Counted from the stretch's first letter, positions 1 to 9,195 are shown. The stretch is 64,000 bases of DNA from Bacillus massilinigeriensis (GCF_900117315.1 NZ_LT630337.1:3657720-3721719); one strand, 5' to 3'. Notes: generated from the sequence alone by a model not told the origin. Translations and numbers: made by a program.

Positions 1-1289
1 AGAATGGTTGTGGTTAATAAGAGGGGAATTTCTTTATTACGCATGGCTTGGACCTTTTCTTTACGGTTCGGGTCTTCGGCGTGAACAGATTCAATTTTTG
101 GATGAAGCTTTTGAAGAATGGGAAGGATTTTTTCCATTCGGTCGATTTGTGGGGCAAATAGGAGCATAGGCTTTTGGTTGATAAGCCTTTCTGTAATCCA
201 CTTAGTGACGTTTGTGGGAAGCTTGTTCTTTTTGAGGAGCTTTTGCCAGTTGCCGCACCAGGTGAATTGTGGGACAGGGAGTGGATAGCGGTGGTAGCGT
301 GCTGGGATGGTGACAAAATCTCTCTTTTTTTGTCGACATTCCTGCTGATATTTTTCATTTGGTGTGGCGGTAAGGTATATTGTGGACGATTGGGGCTTCT
401 TCGCCTGCTTGACGGCATATTGAAGGGTTTCATCCGCAGTATAAGGGAATGCGTCGACTTCATCGATGATAATGGTGTCGAATGCCTGATAGAATCTTAG
501 TAATTGGTGGGTGGTGGAAATCGTTAGCTGGGAATAGAGATGACGATCCTCGCTTCCGCCATATAGGGATGCTACTTTGATGGTTGGGAAGACAGATTGT
601 AATCGTGGGGCTAGTTCAAGTACGACGTCTGTTCTTGGGGTGGCGATGCATACTCTCTTTTTGTCTGTAAGAGCTGAGTGGATTCCTTCGAATAAAACCT
701 CTGTTTTCCCTGCCCCACAAACGGCCCATACTAGGAGTTCTTTGTTCTGATGGATGGCTTCTATTACTCGGGTCGAGGCGGCTTGCTGTCCAGGGGATAG
801 GGTGCCTGTCCATTCGAGATTAGGTTGGTGGTCGTTGTTTATGTTTGGCCCATTCCAGCTTATGAGAGATGTACACTTGCTGACTCTGCCCATCATGATG
901 CATTTTCGGCAGTACACACATTCCTTTTGGCAACGGGCACACGGATAGGCCGCGAACATTTGTGGATCCTTGTTGTTGCAGCGGATGCAGTGGTAGGTAT
1001 TATTTTTGGTGATGATGCCTTGTCTATGGAGTAGGTAGCCGGCTTTTTGATGGGCTTGAATTTCAGAGGTGGAAAATGGGAGATCGTCTTGGAGTAGTTG
1101 TTTTCCTAGGAGGATTTTTTGGAGGTCTTTGTTGAATGAGAGTTGTTTTTTGGGATGCTGGTTTTGGTTTTTTGTATAGAAGTCCCGATTTGGGTGGTCT
1201 GTATTGTATGAGAGCTCAGCGGTGGGGTCCGTATTTAGATAAATGTTGTTTTTTTGTGGAGTAAATGGGGGTATTTTATTTGATTTCAT
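1..1289 (-). CDS. comFA: ComFA, DNA uptake helicase (3' end cut by window edge)
   Basis: ATP-driven DEAD-box-like translocase that helps pull single-stranded DNA into the cell during natural competence. The minus-strand frame is open without a stop from ATG 1289 to base 1 (429 codons), so the C-terminus lies outside the window. Visible in order: an N-terminal cysteine cluster with CIRC, CARC and CVYCRKC (about residues 107-144), typical of the ComFA four-cysteine zinc finger; Walker A GAGKT (about residue 200); Walker B DEVDA; motif III TATP; and LLTTT at the cut edge. An AAGGAG ribosome site lies upstream of the ATG. Its place downstream of degV matches B. subtilis. No frameshift was seen on reading the whole frame by hand. 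Confidence 0.93.
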   Translation of the reverse strand, partial: MKSNKIPPFTPQKNNIYLNTDPTAELSYNTDHPNRDFYTKNQNQHPKKQLSFNKDLQKILLGKQLLQDDLPFSTSEIQAHQKAGYLLHRQGIITKNNTYHCIRCNNKDPQMFAAYPCARCQKECVYCRKCIMMGRVSKCTSLISWNGPNINNDHQPNLEWTGTLSPGQQAASTRVIEAIHQNKELLVWAVCGAGKTEVLFEGIHSALTDKKRVCIATPRTDVVLELAPRLQSVFPTIKVASLYGGSEDRHLYSQLTISTTHQLLRFYQAFDTIIIDEVDAFPYTADETLQYAVKQAKKPQSSTIYLTATPNEKYQQECRQKKRDFVTIPARYHRYPLPVPQFTWCGNWQKLLKKNKLPTNVTKWITERLINQKPMLLFAPQIDRMEKILPILQKLHPKIESVHAEDPNRKEKVQAMRNKEIPLLLTTTI

Positions 1290-1304
1290 GGGTTCATCTC
1301 CTTT

Positions 1305-1890
1305 TTAGTTATTAATAGGTGCCTGGCATCTGTTTCTAGTCGGAATTTCAGGGAGGTGCCTGGGGTTAAAATTGATATTTACGCGATTTTTGGAATATAT
1401 CCGCGATTTTTTCGATTTATACGCGATTTTTTCTGTATATCCGCGATTATTCTGATTTATACGCGATTTTTTCATTTTATCCGCGATTGCATATTTTTCA
1501 AAAAAAAACACTCCAAGATTGCGTACCAGACACTACGGGATGGCGCAGTCACTCGGGAAGCACCTGGCCTCAAAAATGATTTACCCGCGATTTATTTCCA
1601 TATTTCCGCATATATTTCATTTAACCGATATTTCTTCTCATATTCCCAAAATTTTTTCATTTTCGCCGCGATTACAGATTTTCACATAATGAAACCACCC
1701 CCTAGATTGCGTACCTGACCCGGAATGGCGCAGTCACTCGGGAGGCGCTGGCCCCAAAAAACAATTTATCCGCGATTATTTCCATATATCCGCGATTTTT
1801 CTGATTTATACGCGATTATTCCATTTTATCCGCGATTTTTCTGATATATCCGCGATTATTCCATTTTATCCGCGATTGTACATTTCCCCG
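1305..1890. repeat. Three tandem 20-bp repeat arrays with an intervening ~58-bp element
   Basis: The gap between comFA and degV contains three blocks. Block 1 has units starting at 1381, 1401, 1421, 1441, 1461 and 1481, exactly 20 bp apart, each opening with ACGCGATT or CCGCGATT in alternation. Block 2 is decayed, with remnants near 1585, 1605, 1625, 1645 and 1665. Block 3 has units at 1770, 1790, 1810, 1830, 1850 and 1870. Blocks 2 and 3 are each preceded by a GC-richer element (about 1514-1575 and 1702-1758) sharing GATTGCGTACC and GGCGCAGTCACTCGGGA. Half-copies of GGTGCCTGG occur at 1318 and 1356. No gene is supported here. Confidence 0.9.
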
Positions 1891-2027
1891 GAAGCAAAAC
1901 TCCACAAATAGCAATCGCAAATCCCCATTTAACCACTACAAAAAGTCTGCATCCCTATTGCCAACCTAATAATGTTAAAAAACGCCACCCCTTCTCTCAG
2001 GATGACGTCTTCTACTCAGCAAAAATA

Positions 2028-2867
2028 TTATTTCTTCACCCAACCAAGTCCCAGTGATCCCTCACCAAGATGGGTTCCGATAACGGCACCAAAGTAACCA
2101 ATGGTAAATTCAACATTCGGTAATTGTGGCTCGAGCTCGGCTTTCCATTCCTTCGCATCTTCTTCGCGGTTGGCGTGGATGATGACGGCTTGATAGGAAT
2201 CCCCATCACTGGTTGCCTCTTTAAGCATTTCAGCGATTCGGTTCATTGCTCTCTTCTTCGTTCTGATTTTTTCAAACGGAACGATTACCTTATTTTCAAA
2301 ATGAAGTAGTGGTTTTACTTTTAGCAGGCTGCCGATAATCGCTTGGGCGCTTGATAGGCGGCCACCGCGTTGGAGATGTGCTAAGTCATCAACCATGAAA
2401 TAAGCTCTTATAGACTTTTTCATTTCATTTAATCTCTCGATGATTTTACTTGGCTCCGCTCCGTCCAATGCCATTTTTGCTGCTTCGATAACATAGAATC
2501 CTTGAACCATGCAGCTTATTTCCGAATCGAATGGGTAGACTGCAATCTTTTCAACCATTTGCCCCGCTGTGACAGCACCCTGAAACGTTCCGCTGATGCC
2601 GCTTGATAAATGGACGCTAATGACCGCGTCATATTCTTTTGACAACTGGTCAAATAACTCCACGAATTTACCGATTGGAGGTTGAGTCGTTGTTGGAAGC
2701 TCCTTATGCTTGACCTCCTCAAAGAATTCAGCTGCGCTTATGTCGATTTCTTCTTGATAGGTTTCGTTTCCAAACACAACGCTTAATGGAATCATATGTA
2801 TATTATATTGATCTCGTATTTCCTTCGGTATGTATGCCGTACTATCCGTGACAACTGCCGTTTTCAT
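2028..2867 (-). CDS. degV: DegV family fatty-acid-binding protein
   Basis: DegV/FakB proteins bind a fatty acid and present it to the fatty acid kinase FakA, so that host or exogenous fatty acids can enter phospholipid synthesis. The 279-aa protein starts with the family motif TDSTAYIP (residues 8-15) and carries the ligand-pocket segments TTQPP (about 60) and HLSSGISGTFQ (about 86), then ends GEGSLGLGW. Length is normal. An AAGGAAGG ribosome site precedes the ATG. It lies between comFA and degU as in B. subtilis, with a small Sda-like gene inserted upstream. The biological partner in this operon position is not shown by the sequence. Confidence 0.92.
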   Translation of the reverse strand: MKTAVVTDSTAYIPKEIRDQYNIHMIPLSVVFGNETYQEEIDISAAEFFEEVKHKELPTTTQPPIGKFVELFDQLSKEYDAVISVHLSSGISGTFQGAVTAGQMVEKIAVYPFDSEISCMVQGFYVIEAAKMALDGAEPSKIIERLNEMKKSIRAYFMVDDLAHLQRGGRLSSAQAIIGSLLKVKPLLHFENKVIVPFEKIRTKKRAMNRIAEMLKEATSDGDSYQAVIIHANREEDAKEWKAELEPQLPNVEFTIGYFGAVIGTHLGEGSLGLGWVKK

Positions 2868-3040
2868 TATGGAGTACCTTCCTTATCCTTTTTTCTCTAA
2901 TATACGTTTACATTCCATTTTATATGAAAACTTTAGAAATTGCATTAAGGATGTTGAGAAAAGGCAAAATTAGTAAATCATTTTAGTAAAAGGAGTATGG
3001 ATCGATGGTGAAAGAATTTGAACAGACCAATAAATATACA

Positions 3041-3184
3041 TCAACTACTGATTTGAATTTGAATCCCCCTTCTAATAATTTCACATCTAAGCAGCTCTAA
3101 AAATGTGCATTCAAGATTATATTGAGTAGCTTTGTAATAGGCGTTTAATAACTCCTCATCTGTGAGAATACATAAACTAGCCAA
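3041..3184 (-). CDS. Sda-like sporulation histidine kinase inhibitor (47 aa)
   Basis: Small predicted helical-hairpin protein of 47 aa. The core TDEELLNAYYKAT followed by FLELLRCEIIRRG closely parallels B. subtilis Sda (SDELLIESYFKAT, FIELIENEIKRRS). Sda binds the dimerisation domain of KinA-type kinases and blocks sporulation after DNA damage or replication stress. The start is TTG at 3184: an in-frame TAG lies six codons upstream and no ATG is available, while AGGGGG sits 8 nt before the TTG. A dyad (TGTATG/CATACA, 3202-3225) overlaps the likely promoter. It is transcribed with degV and sits next to the DegS kinase gene. Whether it is the main Sda or a paralogue cannot be told; the function is inferred from sequence similarity read by eye. 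Confidence 0.72.
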   Translation of the reverse strand: MASLCILTDEELLNAYYKATQYNLECTFLELLRCEIIRRGIQIQISS

Positions 3185-3403
3185 TATACATTCCCCCTAT
3201 TATGTATGAATAAAAATACATACACAGTTAAAAAAATCCATTTTCAGCACTAACTCCCACTATATTACTTTTATACCATTTTTTAGTTAAAAGTGAAATA
3301 GATTTTAGTAAATTTTCACTATTTTATCAATATTCTTTTAATAAAAGGAGCTATTAAGTATGTCTGTAGGTCAAGTAAATCAACTTTTGTGTCTATAACA
3401 AAA

Positions 3404-3430
3404 AACACGCCTACTAAACTTCAGCGTGTT
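3404..3430 (-). terminator. Intrinsic terminator after degU
   Basis: A 7-bp stem AACACGC/GCGTGTT with a 13-nt loop is followed on the minus strand by TTTTTT. It lies 37 bp past the degU stop codon. Confidence 0.7.
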
Positions 3431-3466
3431 CTCAGCCTTCCAACCATATCAAAATAAACTTAAAAT

Positions 3467-4153
3467 CTATCGAACCTCGACCCAGCCATTTTTAATCGCC
3501 ACAACAACGGCTTGTGTACGGTCGTTTACATTCATCTTTTGCAGGATATTACTTACGTGGTTCTTAACCGTTTTTTCACTAATAAATAAAGTTTCCCCGA
3601 TTCCACGGTTGCTTTTTCCATCTGCTAGAAGCTGTAGTACTTCGCATTCGCGGCGTGTTAATAGATGGAGTGGGCGACGAATTTCGACTCCTTGATTATA
3701 TCCACCTTTATTTCCAGATTGATCGGCTACAAGTCGGCGATATTCCTTCACTAAATTATGAGTGACTCTAGGGTGTAGATATGATCCTCCATCTGCTACG
3801 ACCTTAACCGCTTCGATTAAAGCGTCTGCATCCATTTCCTTTAGTAAATAGCCGCTGGCACCAGATTTTAAGGCATGAGTTACATAGCTTTCATCATCAT
3901 GAATCGATAGGATTATGATCTTCGTTTCAGGATATTTTTCAATTAGGAGTCGTGTTGCTTCAACCCCGTTGGTTTGTGGCATATTGATATCCATCAGAAC
4001 GACGTCTGGTCTATGTTTTTCAACTAACTCAACTGCCTCGTTGCCGTCATCGCCTTCTGCTACAATTTCAAATGATTTTTCAAATTCTAATATTCTTTTT
4101 ACGCCTTCTCTAAATAATTGGTGGTCATCAATAATTATAATTTTTGTTGTCAT
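3467..4153 (-). CDS. degU: Response regulator DegU
   Basis: NarL/FixJ-type transcription factor controlling exoenzymes, competence, motility and biofilm genes. Residues 1-125 form the receiver with the acidic pair D9-D10, phospho-acceptor D55 in VLMDINMP and the switch lysine in YLLKEMD. Residues 160-228 form the LuxR-type helix-turn-helix ([23 protein letters not shown], given here in two parts: [23 protein letters not shown]). The sequence is almost colinear with B. subtilis DegU (229 aa). GGAGGAG precedes the ATG. The gene follows degS with a 25-bp gap, so the two are probably co-transcribed, and a terminator follows. Confidence 0.97.
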   Translation of the reverse strand: MTTKIIIIDDHQLFREGVKRILEFEKSFEIVAEGDDGNEAVELVEKHRPDVVLMDINMPQTNGVEATRLLIEKYPETKIIILSIHDDESYVTHALKSGASGYLLKEMDADALIEAVKVVADGGSYLHPRVTHNLVKEYRRLVADQSGNKGGYNQGVEIRRPLHLLTRRECEVLQLLADGKSNRGIGETLFISEKTVKNHVSNILQKMNVNDRTQAVVVAIKNGWVEVR

Positions 4154-4178
4154 TTCTTTCTCCTCCGTATTCCTTCAA

Positions 4179-5330
4179 TCATTTATTAATTGTAAACGGA
4201 ACTTGAATGAGCACGACAGTTCCAGCCCCTACTTTGGAATCAATAGACAATTCGCCTCCAAGTATTTCTACTCTTTCTCTCATCCCTATCAATCCAAAGG
4301 AATTAGGATTCTTTTGATTTTTATCAAAGCCTACGCCGTCATCCCTTATAATGGAGGTGACACCGTGTTTATTTATTTCTATTTTTACTTTTATTTCACT
4401 TGCATTCGCATGCTTTAAAGCGTTTTGAACGGACTCTTGTACAAGTCGGAAAAGTGCCACCTCATATTTTGGAGGCAAGCGTCTTTCTTCCCCAATGTTT
4501 TTAAATGATATTTTTGTCTTATCATGATAGTCTTCGATTGTATGTAGGTATTTTTTGAGGGTTGGGACTAAACCTAAATCATCAAGTGCCATTGGACGCA
4601 AATCATAAATGATTCTCCGCACCTCATATAAGGCATTTCGGACCATTCTTTTGACATTTTTTATTTCCTTAATGGCCTCTGCTGTTCCTCTTTCTTTAAA
4701 TATCCGCTCAATTAAGTCCGATCGCATCATGACATTTGCCATCATTTGGGCAGGTCCATCATGAATTTCACGAGATAGCTTCTTCCGCTCCTCTTCCTGA
4801 GCTTCAATAATCTTCAAGCCAAAGTCATGAATCTGCTTGGCATCCTCTAAGGCCTGAGTCATTTCCTTCAGATCACTGGTTAAATAATTCATCACAACAG
4901 AGATTTGCGAAACAAGATGCTCTGCTCTGACAATCGTTTCATTTAAACCTGCGAGCTGTCGCTCAATTTCGTCACGACGCTCTCGCAATTCCTTTTCACG
5001 CATTCGGAGAACCATGAGTTCCATTTGCAGCCTATGGGCATGCTCATAAGCATTTCGTACCTCTTCCTCGGAGAAATCCTTAAAATGCATGCTTACCTCA
5101 GAAAGACGTTTTCTCGCAAATCTTGTTTTCACTTCAAGCTTATCTCCATCATCAATCACTTGGCTGACCTTAATTTTTATATCCTTTAATTCTTCGGCAA
5201 ATGATTCATAATTTTGACGGCATTCTTCCCCAATGCGAAAAATTTCATCCTTGCTGCTTCCTACTGTGTCTATCATGTTCTCTAGTATATGGTCTAGTGT
5301 CTTTGTATCAATTTTTTTCCGTTTTTTCAT
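4179..5330 (-). CDS. degS: Sensor histidine kinase DegS
   Basis: Cytoplasmic two-component kinase that phosphorylates DegU. It has no membrane segment. Residues 1-175 are a long coiled-coil sensor region; the HisKA_3 box EERKKLSREIHDGPAQ contains the phospho-histidine at about residue 190; the HATPase region carries ALKHAN, DDGVGFD and FGLIGMRERV. At 383 aa it matches the family. I chose the second ATG (5330) because GGGGG lies 7 nt before it; the first ATG at 5336 is only 1 nt from that site. degU follows 25 bp downstream. Confidence 0.95.
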   Translation of the reverse strand: MKKRKKIDTKTLDHILENMIDTVGSSKDEIFRIGEECRQNYESFAEELKDIKIKVSQVIDDGDKLEVKTRFARKRLSEVSMHFKDFSEEEVRNAYEHAHRLQMELMVLRMREKELRERRDEIERQLAGLNETIVRAEHLVSQISVVMNYLTSDLKEMTQALEDAKQIHDFGLKIIEAQEEERKKLSREIHDGPAQMMANVMMRSDLIERIFKERGTAEAIKEIKNVKRMVRNALYEVRRIIYDLRPMALDDLGLVPTLKKYLHTIEDYHDKTKISFKNIGEERRLPPKYEVALFRLVQESVQNALKHANASEIKVKIEINKHGVTSIIRDDGVGFDKNQKNPNSFGLIGMRERVEILGGELSIDSKVGAGTVVLIQVPFTINK

Positions 5331-5649
5331 ACCCATTCCCCCGAGAGACCAAATCTCTCATATAAATATTTTAACTTGAATGTAAATCATTTTTATAATA
5401 ATTCTACACCAAATTAAAAAATTCGGTAAAAAGACACAGTCTAAAATCGAACATTTAAGCCAAATAGCCTATTTTTTACCTAGTCACCACTTACTATAAC
5501 AAACTTTCTATTCAAATATTCAAAAAATGGTCCTAATAAAAAATAATTTCCCCTTAGGATTGTTTTATTAGAATGAAGCTTAAATATCTTCCATATGATA
5601 CATAATGGATAAAATACATACTTTTTGGTGCTCTCATTTTTGTGAAAAT

Positions 5650-5678
5650 TTGAAGTAATACCCTCGTCGAATTATAAT
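5650..5678 (+). promoter_or_regulatory. Sigma-A promoter for yvyE
   Basis: TTGAAG (5650-5655) and TATAAT (5673-5678) are separated by 17 bp, 50 bp upstream of the yvyE start. The remainder of the degS-yvyE gap (5331-5649) is AT-rich and shows no gene. Confidence 0.7.
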
Positions 5679-5728
5679 GAAATATGTCTAAGAAATTTTC
5701 ACTCTGAAGAATTGAAAGGAGCGGTTAG

Positions 5729-6361
5729 ATGCTGCCCCGTTATCATACAGTAAAAGGCGTAGGAGCGCATGAAATTGTTATCCAAAAATCGCGATTTATT
5801 GCACATATTAGTAGAGCTGTCACCGAAGAGGAGGCACAGCAATTTATTTTATCGATTAAAAAAAAGCATTGGGATGCAACCCACAATTGTTCAGCCTATT
5901 TAATTGGTGAGAACGACCAAATTCAAAAGGCTAATGATGACGGAGAACCTAGTGGAACAGCTGGTGTTCCTATTTTAGAGGTATTGAAAAAGAAGAAGCT
6001 GAAGGACACCGTTGTCGTGGTTACTCGTTACTTTGGAGGAATCAAGCTTGGAGCTGGTGGACTAATCCGTGCTTATGGGAAGTCCACCTCCGAGGGCATC
6101 GATGAAATCGGAGTCGTTGAGCGTAAATTAATGAAGGTCATGCATACAAAGGTCGATTACACCTGGCTAGGAAAACTTGAAAATGAATTAAGATCCTCTG
6201 AGTATACGATTAAGGAAATTCATTATTTAGATAAGGTAGAAATTGAAACCTATGTCGTGGAAGAAAAGACGTCTATTTTTCGTGATTGGATGATTGAGTT
6301 AACAAGTGGACAATGTGAAATAAATGAGGGAGATCTCCTTTATTTAGAACAAGATGTGTAA
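5729..6361 (+). CDS. yvyE: YvyE, YigZ/IMPACT family protein
   Basis: Member of the UPF0029/IMPACT family, whose biochemical role in bacteria is not settled; relatives regulate translation or contact ribosomes. The family signature is clear in residues 15-120: KSRFIAHISRA, ATHNCSAYLIG, NDDGEPSGTAGVPILEVL and TRYFGGIKLGAGGLIRAYGK. Residues 140-205 form the C-terminal DUF1949-type ferredoxin-like domain. Length of 210 aa is typical. GAAAGGAGCGG lies before the ATG. It is divergent from degS and followed by tagV, the same order as in B. subtilis. Confidence 0.95.
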   Translation: MLPRYHTVKGVGAHEIVIQKSRFIAHISRAVTEEEAQQFILSIKKKHWDATHNCSAYLIGENDQIQKANDDGEPSGTAGVPILEVLKKKKLKDTVVVVTRYFGGIKLGAGGLIRAYGKSTSEGIDEIGVVERKLMKVMHTKVDYTWLGKLENELRSSEYTIKEIHYLDKVEIETYVVEEKTSIFRDWMIELTSGQCEINEGDLLYLEQDV

Positions 6362-6508
6362 TTTTTCGATAAAGTCTATAAAGCTTAAAAAATATATTTT
6401 ACTTAATTCTTTAAACGTAATAAAATATACTTAGTATTTTTGCCCTTTTTAGACAAGAACCGACAATGGGGTCTAAATGTTCATTTTAAAAAATAAAGGA
6501 GATACCCT

Positions 6509-7600
6509 ATGCAAGATAGACGTTCCTTTCAAAAACAAAAAATAAAGAAGAAAAAGAAAAAGCGGTTGCTAGCTTGGATTCTCACTCCCATTTTAGTATT
6601 GGCTCTAAGCGCAACAGCTTATGGAACTTTTTTATACAATAAAGCTGAGTCTGTGATGAATGATTCATATAAGCCTGTAGAAAGAAGTTCTTCCAAACGC
6701 GATGCCGAGGCAACTCCAAAGGTGGATAATGTTTCCGTGCTATTTATTGGCGTGGATGCCAGCATGACGCGTGGACAAAATGGGGCTCGTTCTGATGCTC
6801 TTTTACTCGCAACCTTTAATAAAAAGGCTAAATCTGTGAAACTATTAAGTATTCCAAGAGATTCATATGTTTATATTCCAAGTGAAGGAAAGCAGGATAA
6901 AATCACCCACGCCCATGCAAATGGCGGGCCTGCTTCAACAATTGAAACGGTTGAAGGATTTTTAGACATCCCTGTTGATTATTATGTAAAGGTAAACTTT
7001 GAGGCATTTATTGATATTGTCGATTCACTTGGTGGCGTTGAGGTAAATGTTCCATATACTTTAACTGAACAGGATTCCAAGGACAATCAAGGAGCGATCA
7101 CCTTACAGGAAGGCCTTCAGCAATTAAACGGAGAAGAAGCCTTAGCTCTAGCTAGAACAAGACATTACGATAATGATATTGAACGCGGAAAACGCCAGCA
7201 GGAAATTTTAAAGGCAGTCATCAACAAAGCCCTTTCCGCTAAATCATTTACGAAATATGCTGATTTAATGGAAGCAGTCGGAAAGAACATGGAGACCGAC
7301 TTAACCTTTGATAAAATGAAATCCTTCTTCGACTATGCAGCTGCCGGTTCTGCATTGGATATTCAGTCCCTAACCTTAGAAGGACAGGATTTATATTTAA
7401 GCAATGGCGTAAACAATATTTATTATTACCAGCTTGATGAAGCTAATCTTCTTGAGATTCAGAGCACGTTGAAGGCACAGCTGGGATTAGCAGGCTCTGA
7501 TTCTGGAACAGATGTGGACTCTTCCACTACGACCGATGATGGAACCGTTGATGGGACGGCGGAAGGAATTGATTCTTCTGATGATACTACGAGTTATTAA
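6509..7600 (+). CDS. tagV: LCP-family teichoic acid ligase TagV-like
   Basis: LytR-CpsA-Psr enzymes transfer teichoic acid from undecaprenyl pyrophosphate to the peptidoglycan muramic acid on the outer face of the membrane. The 363-aa protein has a basic cytoplasmic tail (residues 1-23), one membrane segment (about 24-45) and the LCP domain (about 70-300) with the conserved arginines in GARSDALLLA, SIPRDSYVYIP and ALARTRHYDNDIERGKRQQ. The tail after residue 335 is Asp/Ser/Thr-rich and of low complexity. Its position between yvyE and tagO matches yvhJ/tagV of B. subtilis, which is the main reason for the symbol. AAAGGAGA precedes the ATG. Confidence 0.9.
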   Translation: MQDRRSFQKQKIKKKKKKRLLAWILTPILVLALSATAYGTFLYNKAESVMNDSYKPVERSSSKRDAEATPKVDNVSVLFIGVDASMTRGQNGARSDALLLATFNKKAKSVKLLSIPRDSYVYIPSEGKQDKITHAHANGGPASTIETVEGFLDIPVDYYVKVNFEAFIDIVDSLGGVEVNVPYTLTEQDSKDNQGAITLQEGLQQLNGEEALALARTRHYDNDIERGKRQQEILKAVINKALSAKSFTKYADLMEAVGKNMETDLTFDKMKSFFDYAAAGSALDIQSLTLEGQDLYLSNGVNNIYYYQLDEANLLEIQSTLKAQLGLAGSDSGTDVDSSTTTDDGTVDGTAEGIDSSDDTTSY

Positions 7601-7618
7601 ATGACTTTTAAATTTGTG

Positions 7619-7648
7619 AGGCTGGCCCGTGGGGGTTGGCCTTTTTTT
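7619..7648 (+). terminator. Intrinsic terminator after tagV
   Basis: A 10-bp stem AGGCTGGCCC/GGGTTGGCCT, using three G-U pairs, has a GTGG loop and is followed by seven T. Confidence 0.75.
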
Positions 7649-7858
7649 GTGGGAAAATCGATGGTTCCTTTGAGTTGGAGGGTTCTGACCTTTTTACATA
7701 TATGCTTTTATTTTCATCCTATATGCTTCTAGTTGAGACCATTCTTCTTTACGACCCCTCCCTTCCTGACTAATCAGTTTTAAGTCCACATTTCTTATTG
7801 TCCCCATTCTTTAATAAACAATCCCTTCTTGTTACAGAGCAAAATCCTACAACAAAAA

Positions 7859-7889
7859 ATCCCTTCCGCACATACTGCACAGAAGGGAT
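7859..7889 (-). terminator. Intrinsic terminator after tagO
   Basis: An 8-bp stem ATCCCTTC/GAAGGGAT with a 15-nt loop is followed on the minus strand by six T. The stretch between the two convergent terminators (7650-7858) shows nothing recognisable. Confidence 0.75.
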
Positions 7890-7899
7890 AGATCAATCT

Positions 7900-8961
7900 T
7901 TATCTATTTTTCGCTGGAGAAATCTTAATTCCCCTAATCATTTTGAGTAATGGTCGATAATCCTTGCCAACTAAACCGATGGCTTCTACAAATAGTTCGA
8001 TTAGAAGGAGGATGACCACTATTAATAAAATCGAGCCCCAAATCTTTGCTTGGGAGAAAATTAATGCGCTAAGTCCAAAGAAGGCTGCTATTGCATAGAT
8101 AATCAATACCGTTTGTCTGTGGGTGAAGCCTGCTTTTAACAAACAATGGTGTAGATGCGATTTATCTGGTGCGGATAGCGGCTGTTTATTTAAAAATCGT
8201 CGTAGGATGGCGAAAAAGGTATCTGAGATCGGTACACCCAAAATCAATACAGGAACGATAAAGGAAATGAGTGTAACGTTTTTGAAACCAAGTAACGCCA
8301 TAACGGAAATCATATATCCTAAAAACAAGGCCCCGGTATCACCCATGAAAATTTTCGCTGGGTAGAAATTGTAAAATAGGAAGCCTAAGGTACTTACTAA
8401 AACAATCGATGAAATAGCGATAACATAAGTATTCCCCATAATAATCGCCATACCCGATATTGTGATTAAAGCAATCGATGAAACCCCTGCAGCTAGTCCA
8501 TCTAATCCATCAATTAAATTAATGGCGTTGGTTACTCCAACAATCCAAAGGATGGTAACCGGAATAGCAAGGAAGCCAAAGGTTACAGTTCCACCAAATG
8601 GTAGGTTAATGAAGTTAACCTGTACGCCGCCCCATAAAACAACGATAAGGGCTGCTGCGATTTGCAAGGAAAACTTGACCTTAGCTGAAAGTTCAAATAT
8701 GTCATCAAGAATACCTGTCAGAACAATGACAAGGCTTCCTACCAATAATGGAATGTGAACTTCCTTTGAGGTATCAATTAACAGCATTCCAAGCATAAAG
8801 CTAATATATATTGCAAGGCCACCTAGACGGGGCATGATCTTATGATGCACTTTTCTTTGGTTAGGTCGGTCCGTTGCTCCAATTTTAAACGCCAATTTTT
8901 TAACGAATGGGGTAATAACGATAGAGCATAGGAAACATAATACTAAGGTCACGTAGAACAA
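7900..8961 (-). CDS. tagO: TagO, UDP-GlcNAc:undecaprenyl-phosphate GlcNAc-1-P transferase
   Basis: Integral membrane enzyme that starts WTA synthesis by loading GlcNAc-1-phosphate onto undecaprenyl phosphate. The MraY/WecA signatures are present: DRPNQRKVH, GGLAIYISF, GILDD, NAINLIDGLDGLAAG, FMGDTGALFLGY and the histidine loop DKSHLHHCLL. About ten membrane segments are visible. I place the start at TTG 8961 because AAGGGAGGG lies just upstream; a TTG at 9003 would add 14 hydrophilic residues and has no good ribosome site. It gives 353 aa, near the 358 of B. subtilis. It is convergent with tagV and begins the minus-strand WTA block. Confidence 0.94.
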   Translation of the reverse strand: MFYVTLVLCFLCSIVITPFVKKLAFKIGATDRPNQRKVHHKIMPRLGGLAIYISFMLGMLLIDTSKEVHIPLLVGSLVIVLTGILDDIFELSAKVKFSLQIAAALIVVLWGGVQVNFINLPFGGTVTFGFLAIPVTILWIVGVTNAINLIDGLDGLAAGVSSIALITISGMAIIMGNTYVIAISSIVLVSTLGFLFYNFYPAKIFMGDTGALFLGYMISVMALLGFKNVTLISFIVPVLILGVPISDTFFAILRRFLNKQPLSAPDKSHLHHCLLKAGFTHRQTVLIIYAIAAFFGLSALIFSQAKIWGSILLIVVILLLIELFVEAIGLVGKDYRPLLKMIRGIKISPAKNR

Positions 8962-9195
8962 TGTTGACCCTCCCTTACTTATATAATGCCCCTTTAATAT
9001 CAATTAAGTTACAGGCAATTAATTTCATGAAATTGGTTCATTCGTCCAATCGAATGTATTATAACACATATGATTTGATTTGAACTGATAAATTTTTACG
9101 ACAATCGTGCTCTAGATACCATTATACGGAAATAGTACAACCCTGTCTAACCCTATAAAATTAGACGAAATAATAAGATAAATAGTTACGCTCTT

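Noticed and set aside
174-500. 108-aa plus-strand reading frame
   Set aside because: It is antisense to the intact comFA frame, which has the helicase motifs.
1356-1718. 120-aa plus-strand reading frame
   Set aside because: It is composed of the 20-bp repeats, which keep a frame open by chance; no ribosome site and no protein-like composition.
1374-1884. CRISPR array
   Set aside because: The conserved word is only 8 bp, the period is 20 bp with no unique spacers of 30 bp or more, and no cas gene is nearby.
3005-3100. 31-aa plus-strand frame with an AAAAGGAG site
   Set aside because: It is antisense to the Sda-like gene, whose residue pattern matches a real family; the good ribosome site alone is not enough. 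A 12-aa frame at 3360-3398 was set aside for the same reason.
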